Source: Caproicibacter sp047833665 (lineage in GTDB: Bacteria > Bacillota > Clostridia > Oscillospirales > Acutalibacteraceae). Taken from it: DNA of 64,000 nucleotides. The number at the start of each line of letters is the position of its first letter. The stretch's first letter is position 1. The position numbers were made by a program, and so were the translations under genes. This document shows, in pieces, positions 43,847-52,678 of the stretch. The notes under the pieces are model-generated. The model saw only the letters and a list, made by a program, of their open reading frames with translations, did no database searches and was not told the DNA's origin. The stretch spans positions 744,001 through 808,000 of the forward strand of contig CP181261.1 in the NCBI GenBank assembly GCA_047833665.1, given 5' to 3'.

Positions 43847-46837
43847 ATGTCTAAAACTCCTGAAGAACTTTTAGAAAAGGGTTTTGAAGAATATATTGAG
43901 GAGCATCTTTTAAGAAACGGATATGTAAAGGGCAGTTCTGATGATTACAACAAAGAATATGCTTTAGATACCAAAATTCTATTTGAATTCTTAGAAGATA
44001 CTCAGCCGAAAAAGATGGATAAGTTAAGACAAATTCATAAAGACCAGTATAAGTTTAAAATTCTAAAACGACTCAATACGGAATTAAATAACCGAGGTAT
44101 GATTGATGTATTAAGGCATGGGATTAAGGATTATGGCGTATACTTGGACCTTGCCTATTTTCAGCCTGCCAGCAAATTAAATGATGAGATTGTAAAACTC
44201 TATGAGAAGAATCGGATATCCGTCACAAGGCAGGTGCACTACAGCACCAAAAACGAAAACAGCATTGACATGCTCATCTGTGTTAACGGACTTCCCGTTG
44301 TTGTGCTGGAACTTAAAAATCCTTTTACTGGTCAGACTTATGAAGATGCAATAATGCAGTACAAGAAAGATAGAAGCCCTAATGAACTGTTGTTCCAGTT
44401 TAAGAAAAGAGCCATTGTATTTTTTGCAGTAGATACTCAAGAAGCCTATATGACTACGAAACTTTCAGGAGATAAGACTTCATTCCTTCCATTTAATAAA
44501 GGCTGTGATGGAGGAAAAGGGAATCCAGACAATCCTGATGGCTTAAAAACGGATTATCTTTGGGAAGAGATACTTCAAAAAGATAGCCTGATGGACATAC
44601 TAAAAAGATTTGTATTTATAGAGACTCAAGAAAAGAAAGACATAGACGGTAATACTTATACCTCGGAAACCGTCATATTCCCAAGATACCACCAATTGGA
44701 CGCAGTAAGGAAACTGGAAGCCGATGCAAAAAAGAAGGGAGTAGGAACAAACTATCTTGTGCAGCACAGTGCAGGGTCAGGAAAAACCTACTCCATATCA
44801 TGGCTTGCCCACAGGCTTGCCAATCTTCATGATGATAACGATACTCCTGTATTTGATTCAGTGATTGTTATTACAGACAGGCGGGTTTTGGACAGGCAGT
44901 TGCAGGACAGCATTTATCAATTGGAGCATAAACACGGAGTTGTACAGAAAATAGATAAAGACTCAAATCAATTGGCTGATGCCTTAAAAAGCGGAACGAG
45001 AATAATTATTTCCACTCTACAAAAGTTTCCATTTATTATCGAAAAGGTAGGAGAGTTACAAAGCCGTAAATATGCTGTCATTATAGACGAAGCCCATTCC
45101 AGCAGTGCAGGAGAAAACATGGCTTCTTTAAGGGAAGTGCTGTCGGCAAGTACCCTTGAAGAAGCGGCAAAACTGGATGAAGAGTTAGAGGGCAAAGAAT
45201 ACGACCCTGAGGAGGAAATTTTAAAGACAATAAAGAAAAGGGGAAAACAGCCTAATATCAGTTTCTTTGCTTTTACGGCTACACCTAAAGCAAAAACACT
45301 TGAAATGTTTGGAACTATGGGTGAAGATGGACTGCCCCATCCTTTCCATTTATATTCTATGAGACAAGCCATTGAAGAAGGATTTATACTGGATGTACTG
45401 CAAAACTATGTTACATATGAAACCTATTTTAAACTGGCAAAGAAAATCGAGGATGACCCAACTTTTGACAGGGCAAAAGCAACTAAAGCATTAACACGAT
45501 ATGTAAGCCTCCATCCACACAATATTGCTCAAAAGACTGAAATTATGGTGGAACACTTCAGGAGCGTAACCAGGCATAAAATAGGCGGAAGAGCCAAAGC
45601 GATGGTTGTAACTAGTTCCAGGCTCCATGCTGTACGATATAAGCATGCCTTTGATGAATATATCAAAAAGAAGGGTTATAGGGATATGAAAACCTTGGTA
45701 GCCTTTTCGGGAACGGTAAAAGATGGCGGTGTAGATTACAAAGAAAGTGACATGAACGGATTTAAGGAATCTGAACTTCCGGAACGTTTTGCTACCGATG
45801 AGTACCAGGTGCTTTTAGTTGCAGAAAAGTACCAGACAGGATTTGACCAACCTCTTTTACACACTATGTATGTAGATAAAAAGTTATCAGGTGTCAAGGC
45901 TGTACAGACTTTATCAAGGCTTAACAGAACTTGCCCAGGGAAAGAAGACACCTTTATTCTTGATTTTGTAAATAAGGCAGAGGATATTCAGGAAGCCTTC
46001 AAGCCCTATTACCAGGCAACCATTGTGGAAGAAGTGACAGAGCCTAACCTGCTTTATGATATTGAAACTCAACTACATGCTTATGGTGTATATCTCAAAG
46101 AGGAATTGGATAAGTTTGCTTATATTTATTTTAAACCTAAAGATAAAAAAACTTCTAAAGACAGGGTAATAATAAATCACCTTATAGATATGGCTGTAGA
46201 AAGGTTTAAGAAACTAGATGAACAAAGAAAGCAAGATTTCAGTAGTCAAGCGACAAAATATATAAGACTTTATTCATTCATCCTTCAAATAACACCTTTT
46301 GAAGATGTTGAACTTCATAAGTTATATGTATATTTAACATATCTGCTTAAAAAATTGCCAAAGAAAAAAGGTTCTAATGTACACCTTGCTGATGAAATTG
46401 CTTTGGAGTATTATACTACCAAAAAGACATTTGAAGGTAGCATATCATTATCATCGGATGATGAGAATGTACCAGTAACACCTGTAAAATTTGCGGGAAC
46501 CGGGGTAAAGGAAGAGCAGGAAGAATATCTGTCCAGTATTATTGAGCGTCTTAATAAACGGTTTGGAACAGATTTTACAAAAGCAGACCAGTTATCAGTA
46601 GAGCAGATAAAAGAAGATTTTGCTTCCGATGAGGACTTGGTACAAAAGGCTAAGACAAATACTATTGATGACTTTAGACTTGCTTTTGAGAAAGTATTTA
46701 TTAATAAAGTAATAGACAGAATGGACCAGAACCAAGCATTTTTTACCCGTGTTTTAGATGATGAGCAATTTAAGAATGCTCTTATGGAGTATATGCTTGT
46801 TGAGACTTATGCAAAGTTAAAAAATGTGGCTTCATAG
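43847..46837 (+). CDS. hsdR: Type I restriction endonuclease HsdR
   Basis: About 996 residues from ATG 43847 (AAGGAAG upstream; a GTG nine bases earlier is possible). The N-terminal PD-(D/E)XK nuclease is seen in NSIDMLICVNGLPVVVLELKN. SF2 helicase motifs follow: Walker A HSAGSGKTYS near residue 308, DEAH near 414, FAFTATP, and motif VI region AVQTLSRLNRTCPGK. It starts 16 bp after the DUF262 stop and completes a type I system of normal subunit sizes. Confidence 0.94.
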   Translation: MSKTPEELLEKGFEEYIEEHLLRNGYVKGSSDDYNKEYALDTKILFEFLEDTQPKKMDKLRQIHKDQYKFKILKRLNTELNNRGMIDVLRHGIKDYGVYLDLAYFQPASKLNDEIVKLYEKNRISVTRQVHYSTKNENSIDMLICVNGLPVVVLELKNPFTGQTYEDAIMQYKKDRSPNELLFQFKKRAIVFFAVDTQEAYMTTKLSGDKTSFLPFNKGCDGGKGNPDNPDGLKTDYLWEEILQKDSLMDILKRFVFIETQEKKDIDGNTYTSETVIFPRYHQLDAVRKLEADAKKKGVGTNYLVQHSAGSGKTYSISWLAHRLANLHDDNDTPVFDSVIVITDRRVLDRQLQDSIYQLEHKHGVVQKIDKDSNQLADALKSGTRIIISTLQKFPFIIEKVGELQSRKYAVIIDEAHSSSAGENMASLREVLSASTLEEAAKLDEELEGKEYDPEEEILKTIKKRGKQPNISFFAFTATPKAKTLEMFGTMGEDGLPHPFHLYSMRQAIEEGFILDVLQNYVTYETYFKLAKKIEDDPTFDRAKATKALTRYVSLHPHNIAQKTEIMVEHFRSVTRHKIGGRAKAMVVTSSRLHAVRYKHAFDEYIKKKGYRDMKTLVAFSGTVKDGGVDYKESDMNGFKESELPERFATDEYQVLLVAEKYQTGFDQPLLHTMYVDKKLSGVKAVQTLSRLNRTCPGKEDTFILDFVNKAEDIQEAFKPYYQATIVEEVTEPNLLYDIETQLHAYGVYLKEELDKFAYIYFKPKDKKTSKDRVIINHLIDMAVERFKKLDEQRKQDFSSQATKYIRLYSFILQITPFEDVELHKLYVYLTYLLKKLPKKKGSNVHLADEIALEYYTTKKTFEGSISLSSDDENVPVTPVKFAGTGVKEEQEEYLSSIIERLNKRFGTDFTKADQLSVEQIKEDFASDEDLVQKAKTNTIDDFRLAFEKVFINKVIDRMDQNQAFFTRVLDDEQFKNALMEYMLVETYAKLKNVAS

Positions 46838-46886
46838 ATGCAATATAAGGAATAGAGTAAAATAAAATTAGGTAGATTGTAAAATG

Positions 46887-48062
46887 AAATTGAACACATA
46901 AAAAGATTCCATAGCGCTCAGGGATCTGTTAGGATAAAGTTACTACACTGAATACTGACAGAAAGGCCTGAACACTATGGACAAGAACCATTCTATCATA
47001 AATATCGAAGAACGCAAGAGGGGACAGCATCTTAGAGCAGAAGAGCGTGGCGCAATCCAACAGTTAAAGAAGATGGGATTTAGCAATCGAAAGATTGCTC
47101 GTGCAATCAATTGCAGCCCTTCTACCGTAGGCTATGAGCTGCGGCGTGGCACGCCGGAATACTCCGGCCGTGGGCGCAAACCCGGCTACTCAGCCAAACG
47201 TGGAGCTGCAGTATACAAGGAGAATCGCAGTCGCTGCCATCGCCCTAGAACGGTATCCGGGGACTCTGACTTCATTCGTTGGATGGTCAAAAAGGTTCGC
47301 AAATATAATTGGTCCTTTGATGAGTGCGTAGGTCGGGCACGGCGCGAACACCGTTTTCCGGTTAAGGAAATCCCCTGTACTAAAACTCTGTATAACATGC
47401 TGTGGAAGGGGGAATTACCACTCACGCTATTTGAACTCCCTGAGGTATTAAGCAGGCATTCTCGCAGAAAACCACGGCTTTCTAAGCGTATCAATGGGAA
47501 ATCCATTGATTGGCGGCCACCTGAGGTAGCAGAGCGGAACACATTTGGACACTGGGAATCTGATACGGTACTGGGCCGAAAAAGAAGTGGTGAGGCAGCT
47601 GTATTTACCATTGTAGAGCGGCTGACAGGTTATTATCTTTCCATTCGGATTGACGGCAAAACAACCACCGGTGTTGCCAGTGCCATGGAACAGCTAAAGG
47701 AACAGTATGGCGAGAAATTCCCTCAGGTATTTCGCAGTATTACCACAGACAATGGCAGTGAGTTTGCCGCATTTTCGGCCTTTGAAGAACTAGGCACGGC
47801 AATCTACTTTGCTCATCCCTATTCTGCTTGGGAACGACCTGTAAATGAGAGGACCAATCGCATACTACGAAAATATATCCCAAAGGGTTGCTCTATCAAT
47901 GACGTTTCTGCCGAACAAATCTTAATGTTTGCCGATGAGATAAACGCCACGCCCAGGAAACGATTAGCTTATCAGACCCCTGAGGAACTGTTCGATGCAC
48001 AATTGGACAGAATTTACACTTCCAACCAGTAAATAACTTTATCTAGTGAAAGTGTTCAATTT
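46887..48062 (+). mobile_element. IS30-family insertion sequence
   Basis: About 1.18 kb with inverted ends AAATTGAACAC (46887-46897 and reversed at 48052-48062). A 15-bp direct repeat AGTAAAATAAAATTA lies outside both ends (46856-46870 and 48077-48091). Confidence 0.85.
46977..48032 (+). CDS. IS30-family transposase
   Basis: 351 residues. N-terminal HTH (LRAEERGAIQQLKKMGFSNRKIARAINCSPSTVGYEL) and a DDE core with HWESDTVLGRK, ITTDNGSEFAA and WERPVNERTNRILRKYIPKG are typical of IS30. Intact and of normal length. It separates the hsd operon from the downstream cargo genes. Confidence 0.93.
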   Translation: MDKNHSIINIEERKRGQHLRAEERGAIQQLKKMGFSNRKIARAINCSPSTVGYELRRGTPEYSGRGRKPGYSAKRGAAVYKENRSRCHRPRTVSGDSDFIRWMVKKVRKYNWSFDECVGRARREHRFPVKEIPCTKTLYNMLWKGELPLTLFELPEVLSRHSRRKPRLSKRINGKSIDWRPPEVAERNTFGHWESDTVLGRKRSGEAAVFTIVERLTGYYLSIRIDGKTTTGVASAMEQLKEQYGEKFPQVFRSITTDNGSEFAAFSAFEELGTAIYFAHPYSAWERPVNERTNRILRKYIPKGCSINDVSAEQILMFADEINATPRKRLAYQTPEELFDAQLDRIYTSNQ

Positions 48063-48208
48063 GTTATTGCAATTTAAGTAAAATAAAATTAACAAATTCA
48101 AGGAAAATTACATCTACATTTACCTGGGTTTTTAGTGTGTAAAATTGACATTAAATAAATATTGTACTTACTAACGATGTGACGTAAAATATAAGTATAC
48201 AGATTGAG

Positions 48209-48269
48209 AGCATACTCTCTTACACAGCCAGCAGATGCTGGAATAAGTAAAGAGGGTATGCTTTTTTAT
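48209..48269 (+). promoter_or_regulatory. Structured leader/attenuator, copy 1
   Basis: An outer 13-bp stem pairs AGCATACTCTCTT (48209-48221) with AAGAGGGTATGCT (48250-48262). It encloses the hairpin CCAGCAGATGCTGG (48228-48241) and is followed by a T tract. The same design with compensating stem changes occurs at 49871-49931. It lies in front of the start codon at 48290. Confidence 0.7.
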
Positions 48270-48289
48270 TATTATTTAGGAGGAAGAAA

Positions 48290-49027
48290 ATGCTTACTAT
48301 TAATGACTTTATCAATAAAATAATTTTGGATTTAAATAAGTATTTTTCAGAGGTTAGTTTAGACGGCAATTATATGCTAGTAAAGTCTGGTCCTGCGAGT
48401 ATGTCTATACCTATTAGTTCTATGTATAGGGAATATCAGGAAGTTAAGGATTATAAGAAAACTTTAAAATTATATGTTGGCATTATTAATGATATTCTAA
48501 ATCAATATAAGTTTAAGATTGATTACAAGAGTGTGTATCCATTCCTTAAAAGCAGGGATTTTGGGAAAGGGGAAAATGATATTCAATTTTACAGGGAACA
48601 GGCTTTTACAGATATAGACATACTTTATGTTTCAGACATGGGGGAAACTTTTAGGTTTATTTTGCAAACTGATGATGTGGACTTTTACAAAATGAAAATG
48701 GCAGCATGGGAAAACTTGAATAAGATGGCCAATCCATTAGTAAAGTTGGATAAGACACTTGATATATTTTGTCCGAAGTATTCTACAGACTATAACTCGA
48801 CATTGTTGTTAAGTACCGCACTACAGAATCAAATACACAAAAAAATAGGGAAGGATTATCTTTTCGCAATTCCTTCTTCAACTACATTAATTGTGGCCAG
48901 ATACCGTCCTGAATATATAAAAATTATAGAATCACTGATTATGATAGATAAAGACCCGAGCAAGGTCTCAGGCAAGGTTTATAGGTGTAAAAATGGGATA
49001 TTTGATATTGTAGATGAAGGATATTGA
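48290..49027 (+). CDS. Uncharacterised protein, DUF1444-like
   Basis: 245 residues with AGGAGG upstream. The order of strands and helices and segments such as FAIPSSTTLIVARYRPEYIKIIESLI recall DUF1444 proteins, which are cytosolic proteins of unknown function, but the match is partial. No catalytic motif is evident. It sits directly behind a structured leader, so its expression is probably set by premature termination. It precedes a small gene by 27 bp. Confidence 0.5.
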   Translation: MLTINDFINKIILDLNKYFSEVSLDGNYMLVKSGPASMSIPISSMYREYQEVKDYKKTLKLYVGIINDILNQYKFKIDYKSVYPFLKSRDFGKGENDIQFYREQAFTDIDILYVSDMGETFRFILQTDDVDFYKMKMAAWENLNKMANPLVKLDKTLDIFCPKYSTDYNSTLLLSTALQNQIHKKIGKDYLFAIPSSTTLIVARYRPEYIKIIESLIMIDKDPSKVSGKVYRCKNGIFDIVDEGY

Positions 49028-49054
49028 TATTATAGGGAAAAGGAGATTGACAAC

Positions 49055-49321
49055 ATGAATAAGGTAATAATTAAATGTGATGAACTGGTAGTAAAATACA
49101 AATTAAATAGGGATTGCATCATGAAACAGTTGCAGTCTATGAAAGTGAATAAAGGAACAGAGGTTTTTATCACTGCATACAATGATGACTTCAGATATAC
49201 TTTGATTGGTGAAATTAAGGACAGTCAGGTGGTTTTAACTAATATTGAAAAGGCTATTGCTTTTAGAAGGATGGATAACGCTGATTTATTCGAATTTGTA
49301 AAAAAGGGACAAGGTTTATAG
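49055..49321 (+). CDS. Uncharacterised small protein
   Basis: 88 residues with AAAGGAGA upstream. Mixed alpha/beta pattern (KVIIKCDELVVKYKLNRDC, then KGTEVFITAYNDDFRYTLIGEI) and no membrane segment. Not recognised. It is probably co-transcribed with the preceding gene and followed by a terminator. Confidence 0.5.
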   Translation: MNKVIIKCDELVVKYKLNRDCIMKQLQSMKVNKGTEVFITAYNDDFRYTLIGEIKDSQVVLTNIEKAIAFRRMDNADLFEFVKKGQGL

Positions 49322-49332
49322 GATTAAGGAAT

Positions 49333-49371
49333 AAGGCTTTGAGGGGTAAGGTTGCCTATTCTCAAAGCCTT
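49333..49371. terminator. Bidirectional terminator between convergent genes
   Basis: AAGGCTTTGAG...CTCAAAGCCTT flanks a G-rich loop that contains GGGGTAAGG. Confidence 0.8.
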
Positions 49372-49377
49372 GATTAT

Positions 49378-49677
49378 TTAGCAGCATTTTGGCACTTCAG
49401 TTTTTACTTTTTCTATAAAAGTTATTATTGTAGGGATGTTGTTAAGCATTAGTTTATATTCATAAGGCTCTGTTTTTTGCTGAACTTGACATAGATACTG
49501 TTCTACTATTTGAATGTAAGAAAGGGATAAGGAATAATAGGTAGCAGGGTTAAGGAAACAAGTGACTAATCCAGTGATTGCTTCACTTAACTTCCTTGCA
49601 TCCTTATTCCCTAATTCCTTCCCCACAACCTGTTGCAGGTAATTCAGTTCCAGCCTGAAAACTTCTAAGTTTATCAT
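49378..49677 (-). CDS. Uncharacterised small protein
   Basis: 99 residues from ATG 49677, preceded by GAAGGAG. Predicted helical (INLEVFRLELNYLQQVVGKEL, AITGLVTCFLNPATYY, SYIQIVEQYLCQVQQ) with a terminal CC. Not recognised. It is convergent with the gene pair at 48290-49321. Confidence 0.5.
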   Translation of the reverse strand: MINLEVFRLELNYLQQVVGKELGNKDARKLSEAITGLVTCFLNPATYYSLSLSYIQIVEQYLCQVQQKTEPYEYKLMLNNIPTIITFIEKVKTEVPKCC

Positions 49678-49870
49678 TTGAACCACTCCTTCACAAAATT
49701 TGAAGCATTATAGCCACAGATAGATGGAAAGTCAAATTAGAAGAGGTAAAAGTTTTTGTAGGGTGAAATGATATTGGTCTAAGGTAAATTTGGCAGACTA
49801 CAATAATATATAGAATAGATTGTTTTCTTTATCTATTTGCGCTACAATACCGTTAGTGACACAGACGGAG

Positions 49871-49931
49871 AGCACATTCTCTTTATACAGCCAGTTTATG
49901 CTGGCAGTAGTTAAGGAGAATGTGCTTTTTA
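49871..49931 (+). promoter_or_regulatory. Structured leader/attenuator, copy 2
   Basis: An outer stem AGCACATTCTC (49871-49881) with GAGAATGTGCT (49916-49926) encloses CCAGTTTATGCTGG (49891-49904), followed by TTTTT. The inner ACAGCCAG...ATGCTGG is shared with copy 1, while the outer stem differs on both strands so that pairing is kept. A GCTACAAT box about 25 bp upstream may be the -10 region. Confidence 0.7.
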
Positions 49932-49976
49932 TTTTTGAAAAGAAAATTTGAGGCAATAAAATCAAGGTTAGAGGTG

Positions 49977-50843
49977 ATGGATATGGGAGTAGTCTTTCGG
50001 GGAGAAGGTTTTACTGAAAAAAGATTTAATAGGATATTCCAAGAGTTGTCCTTTAAGGGAATTGGATTAAGGTTGCCAAGGATAAAGGAAATAGTGGAAG
50101 TGGAACAGATAGAGAATTATAAAAAGCCACTTCTAATGTTTTTACTGGGAGATGATTCGATTCTTCATATTGAAATTATGAATAATGAAATACAGCCTGA
50201 TTTCCATAGCATGTTAATTTATGATATGAGTATAGTTTTAAAATATGGAATGCAGGTGAGAACAGTTATTTTGAATTATGGAAGCGCTCAGAATGGCAAA
50301 AAAGGCAAGTGTTTTGGCTCAGTACGTTATGAAGTTCAGGTAGTGGATTTGTTCAAGATTGATGGGGAAAAAGTATATGAAGAACTAAGTAAAAAAATTA
50401 GTTCTGGCAGCCTATTTGATGAGAGAGATAGACTGAATCTGTCATTTCTTCCATTTATGAAGCATTCGATATCCTTCAGTGAAGCACTTAGAAAAGTTAT
50501 GTTTTTAATAGAGACTATAAAAGATGAAGAAGAACGACTGGCTTACATGACAGTAATAACCGAAATTGCATCAAGATTTATTGGAAATAATGTGGTTGAT
50601 GTTGTGGAGGAATGTCTCATGGATACGGAGGTAGGAATAAGGATTAGGGACGAAGGGAAGAAGGAAGGAATGCGGGAATCAATTATGGTAATGCTTTTAG
50701 AGAAATTTAATGTCCTACCTGATGACATCTATAATGCTATAGCAGAACAAAAGAATGAGAACACTTTAATGAAATGGCTTCAGAGGGTGACCAGCATTTG
50801 CAGTATAGACGAACTAAAGAAAATGATATTTAACATCGAATAG
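49977..50843 (+). CDS. Rpn-type PD-(D/E)XK nuclease
   Basis: About 288 residues from ATG 49977 or 49983, after the leader terminator. The nuclease core DSILHIEIMNNEIQPDFHSMLIYDMSIVLKYG follows the HIE-x-Q/N-type motif of recombination-promoting nucleases and putative PD-(D/E)XK transposases. The C-terminal part (MVMLLEKFNVLPDDIYNAIAEQKNENTLMKWLQRVTSICSIDEL) is the common DUF4351-like tail. Such genes are widespread and may promote horizontal exchange. Substrate unknown. Confidence 0.75.
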   Translation: MDMGVVFRGEGFTEKRFNRIFQELSFKGIGLRLPRIKEIVEVEQIENYKKPLLMFLLGDDSILHIEIMNNEIQPDFHSMLIYDMSIVLKYGMQVRTVILNYGSAQNGKKGKCFGSVRYEVQVVDLFKIDGEKVYEELSKKISSGSLFDERDRLNLSFLPFMKHSISFSEALRKVMFLIETIKDEEERLAYMTVITEIASRFIGNNVVDVVEECLMDTEVGIRIRDEGKKEGMRESIMVMLLEKFNVLPDDIYNAIAEQKNENTLMKWLQRVTSICSIDELKKMIFNIE

Positions 50844-51120
50844 AATAAAAAATCTTATTAGATTACTATCGTACCTATAAGCCGTATTTCTCCTATTCCC
50901 TTTTAACACCTTATGTCCTTAATCCTATTAATAATATATGTATATTAGTTAAGATAGGGAAAGACTTAAGTTTCAAGGAATTGAAAGTGTTTTAAGGCGA
51001 CAAAAATTTTGGCAGACTTTATTACAAATCCATGAAATTTTATAAATTTGGACCTGACAAATTTTTTTGTGCGCGCTACAATTATCTTATAAATTTATAT
51101 TACAGAGGGGATGATTATCG
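50844..51120. other. Spacer with pyrimidine-rich run and promoter
   Basis: 50880-50930 is a pyrimidine-rich counterpart of the purine runs seen elsewhere in the cargo. A TGACAA...GCTACAAT arrangement near 51055-51080 probably drives the membrane protein gene. No other gene is seen. Confidence 0.4.
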
Positions 51121-51321
51121 ATGAAAAAGAAAATAAATATTATGCTTAATATAGTAATACCAACCGCAGTTGCATATATAGTATTTTTCTTGCTTTACTA
51201 TTTATTCGAAAAAACATTTTTCGAATACAGATGGCTGGGAATAATACCGTTTCTAATAGTCACAGGGTTTGTTATTTTAGACAACAGAAGAGAGTGGAAA
51301 ATGTTAAAGCAGCAGGGATAA
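51121..51321 (+). CDS. Small two-helix membrane protein
   Basis: 66 residues with AGAGGGGATG upstream. Two membrane helices (VIPTAVAYIVFFLLYYLFE and WLGIIPFLIVTGFVILD) with a basic C-terminal tail. Not recognised. It is followed 40 bp later by a second tiny membrane protein frame. Confidence 0.55.
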   Translation: MKKKINIMLNIVIPTAVAYIVFFLLYYLFEKTFFEYRWLGIIPFLIVTGFVILDNRREWKMLKQQG

Positions 51322-51361
51322 GGGAAACCTTATCTCTGTTTTGTTAGGGGGTTTACTGAGC

Positions 51362-51445
51362 ATGATGTATTTAACAATTACCATGATTATTTGTATTACC
51401 ATTGTCAGTATTGGTGGTATTTGGTTTATGCATAAAAAGAAATAG
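51362..51445 (+). CDS. 27-residue single-helix membrane peptide
   Basis: ATG 51362 is preceded by TTAGGGGG. The peptide MMYLTITMIICITIVSIGGI and its WFMHKKK end form one hydrophobic helix with a basic C terminus, the profile of small type I toxins or membrane regulators. No antisense RNA was recognised. It could also be a chance frame. Confidence 0.4.
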   Translation: MMYLTITMIICITIVSIGGIWFMHKKK

Positions 51446-51503
51446 TATCTTATTGTCTCAAAAAGTGTACTATATGAAATTATAGATTAAAGGCCTTAAA
51501 TAG

Positions 51504-51536
51504 TATCTCAAAAAGTTGAATATATTTTTTGAGATA
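51504..51536. repeat. dif-like inverted repeat next to the recombinase gene
   Basis: Arms TATCTCAAAAA (51504-51514) and TTTTTGAGATA (51526-51536) are separated by 11 bp. A further direct copy of TCTCAAAAAGT lies near 51455-51466. The layout of two 11-bp arms around a short centre is that of a tyrosine-recombinase core site, about 100 bp from the end of such a gene. Confidence 0.55.
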
Positions 51537-51598
51537 TATCTTAAATATAAATAGATATTTTGACATAGCGGTTTTTACCTATTAGTAAATTGATGTAA

Positions 51599-51633
51599 AA
51601 AACACACCCATATAAAAACATGGGTGTGTTAAT
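51599..51633. terminator. Terminator of the recombinase gene
   Basis: AACACACCCAT/ATGGGTGTGTT with A and T runs on the two sides. Confidence 0.85.
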
Positions 51634-51634
51634 T

Positions 51635-52525
51635 TTAATAATCTGTTAGAGCATTAATGCTTTTTTCTAAATCTTCTTGCCTTACCTTGAGGTAAATTGC
51701 ACTACTCTCTATACTTTCATGTCCAAGGAGGTACTGTACAGTATTGATATCAGATTTGGGTGTGTTTAGAATTTGAATTGCAAAATGATGCCTGAACATA
51801 TGAGGATGAATTTTAATATTGGTATCATTTTCCCAACGCTTTAGTATTTTAAAGATTCCAGAGCGGGTAAAAGGCCGTTTCCTTTCGCTTATAAAAAGAT
51901 AATCAGATGATATTGACATTTTATCTCTAACTTCCATATACGCAGTTATAGCCTTTCTGACATCTAAATGAAGAGGAATATTCCTTTCTTTTTGATTTTT
52001 ACCTATAACTCTTAGATTTCCAGAACGTTCATTTATGGTTATATCAGCAAGGCGGATATTTATAAGTTCACTTACCCTGACTCCAGTTTTAGATAACAAC
52101 TCAAAAACTACTATCCATAAATTTTTCTGACTTCTATACACATATCTTTTGATTTTTCTAAAATCTGAGTCAGAAAAACCCTTTGGAGCGGTAGGTTTAT
52201 TTGTACGTATCTTCTTTAAATTTTCAGCAGGATTGTTTTTAATAATGCCATTGCTTTGAAGAAAGTAAAAATATTCTTTTAGTGCTGCAATTTTATTATT
52301 TATGGTAGATGCTTTTTGGCGCTTGATATTTAAGAGATAATTCCGGTAGTCTTGTAAGTCCATCATGATTACATTTCCTGGGATAAATTTTTCACCATAT
52401 GACTCGGTGTAGTATTTTATAAAGTCATTGATATTGGTAGTATAAGTTGATATTGTGCCACTTGATTTATCGTTTTTATTTAAATAATCTACAAAATCAT
52501 CCAAATAATATTCCTTATTATCCAT
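51635..52525 (-). CDS. XerC/D-like tyrosine recombinase
   Basis: 296 residues, Xer-like length. N-terminal SAM-like DNA-binding domain, then the catalytic domain with R in TGVRVSELINI near residue 148, H-x-x-R in HPHMFRHHFAIQ near 240, LLGHESIESS and the nucleophile Tyr in SAIYLKV near 276. It is transcribed leftwards towards the dif-like repeat. It may resolve dimers of a plasmid ancestor or integrate a smaller element. Confidence 0.92.
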   Translation of the reverse strand: MDNKEYYLDDFVDYLNKNDKSSGTISTYTTNINDFIKYYTESYGEKFIPGNVIMMDLQDYRNYLLNIKRQKASTINNKIAALKEYFYFLQSNGIIKNNPAENLKKIRTNKPTAPKGFSDSDFRKIKRYVYRSQKNLWIVVFELLSKTGVRVSELINIRLADITINERSGNLRVIGKNQKERNIPLHLDVRKAITAYMEVRDKMSISSDYLFISERKRPFTRSGIFKILKRWENDTNIKIHPHMFRHHFAIQILNTPKSDINTVQYLLGHESIESSAIYLKVRQEDLEKSINALTDY

Positions 52526-52678
52526 GACTAAACTCCCTTCCTTAAAATTTTACTATGATTTTAAGGACACATAAGGGTAAATTCAAGTTTATATACCAGG
52601 TAGATTTCAAGTTTAAAAGTAAGGCTAAAAAGTTTTGTGGACAATTTTTAAGGGCTTATTACCTCAAATTAAGATAAA

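Noticed and set aside
46856..48091. 15-bp direct repeats as the target duplication of IS30
   Set aside because: They do not abut the inverted ends and IS30 normally makes 2-3 bp duplications. They look like a pre-existing repeat or decayed flank.
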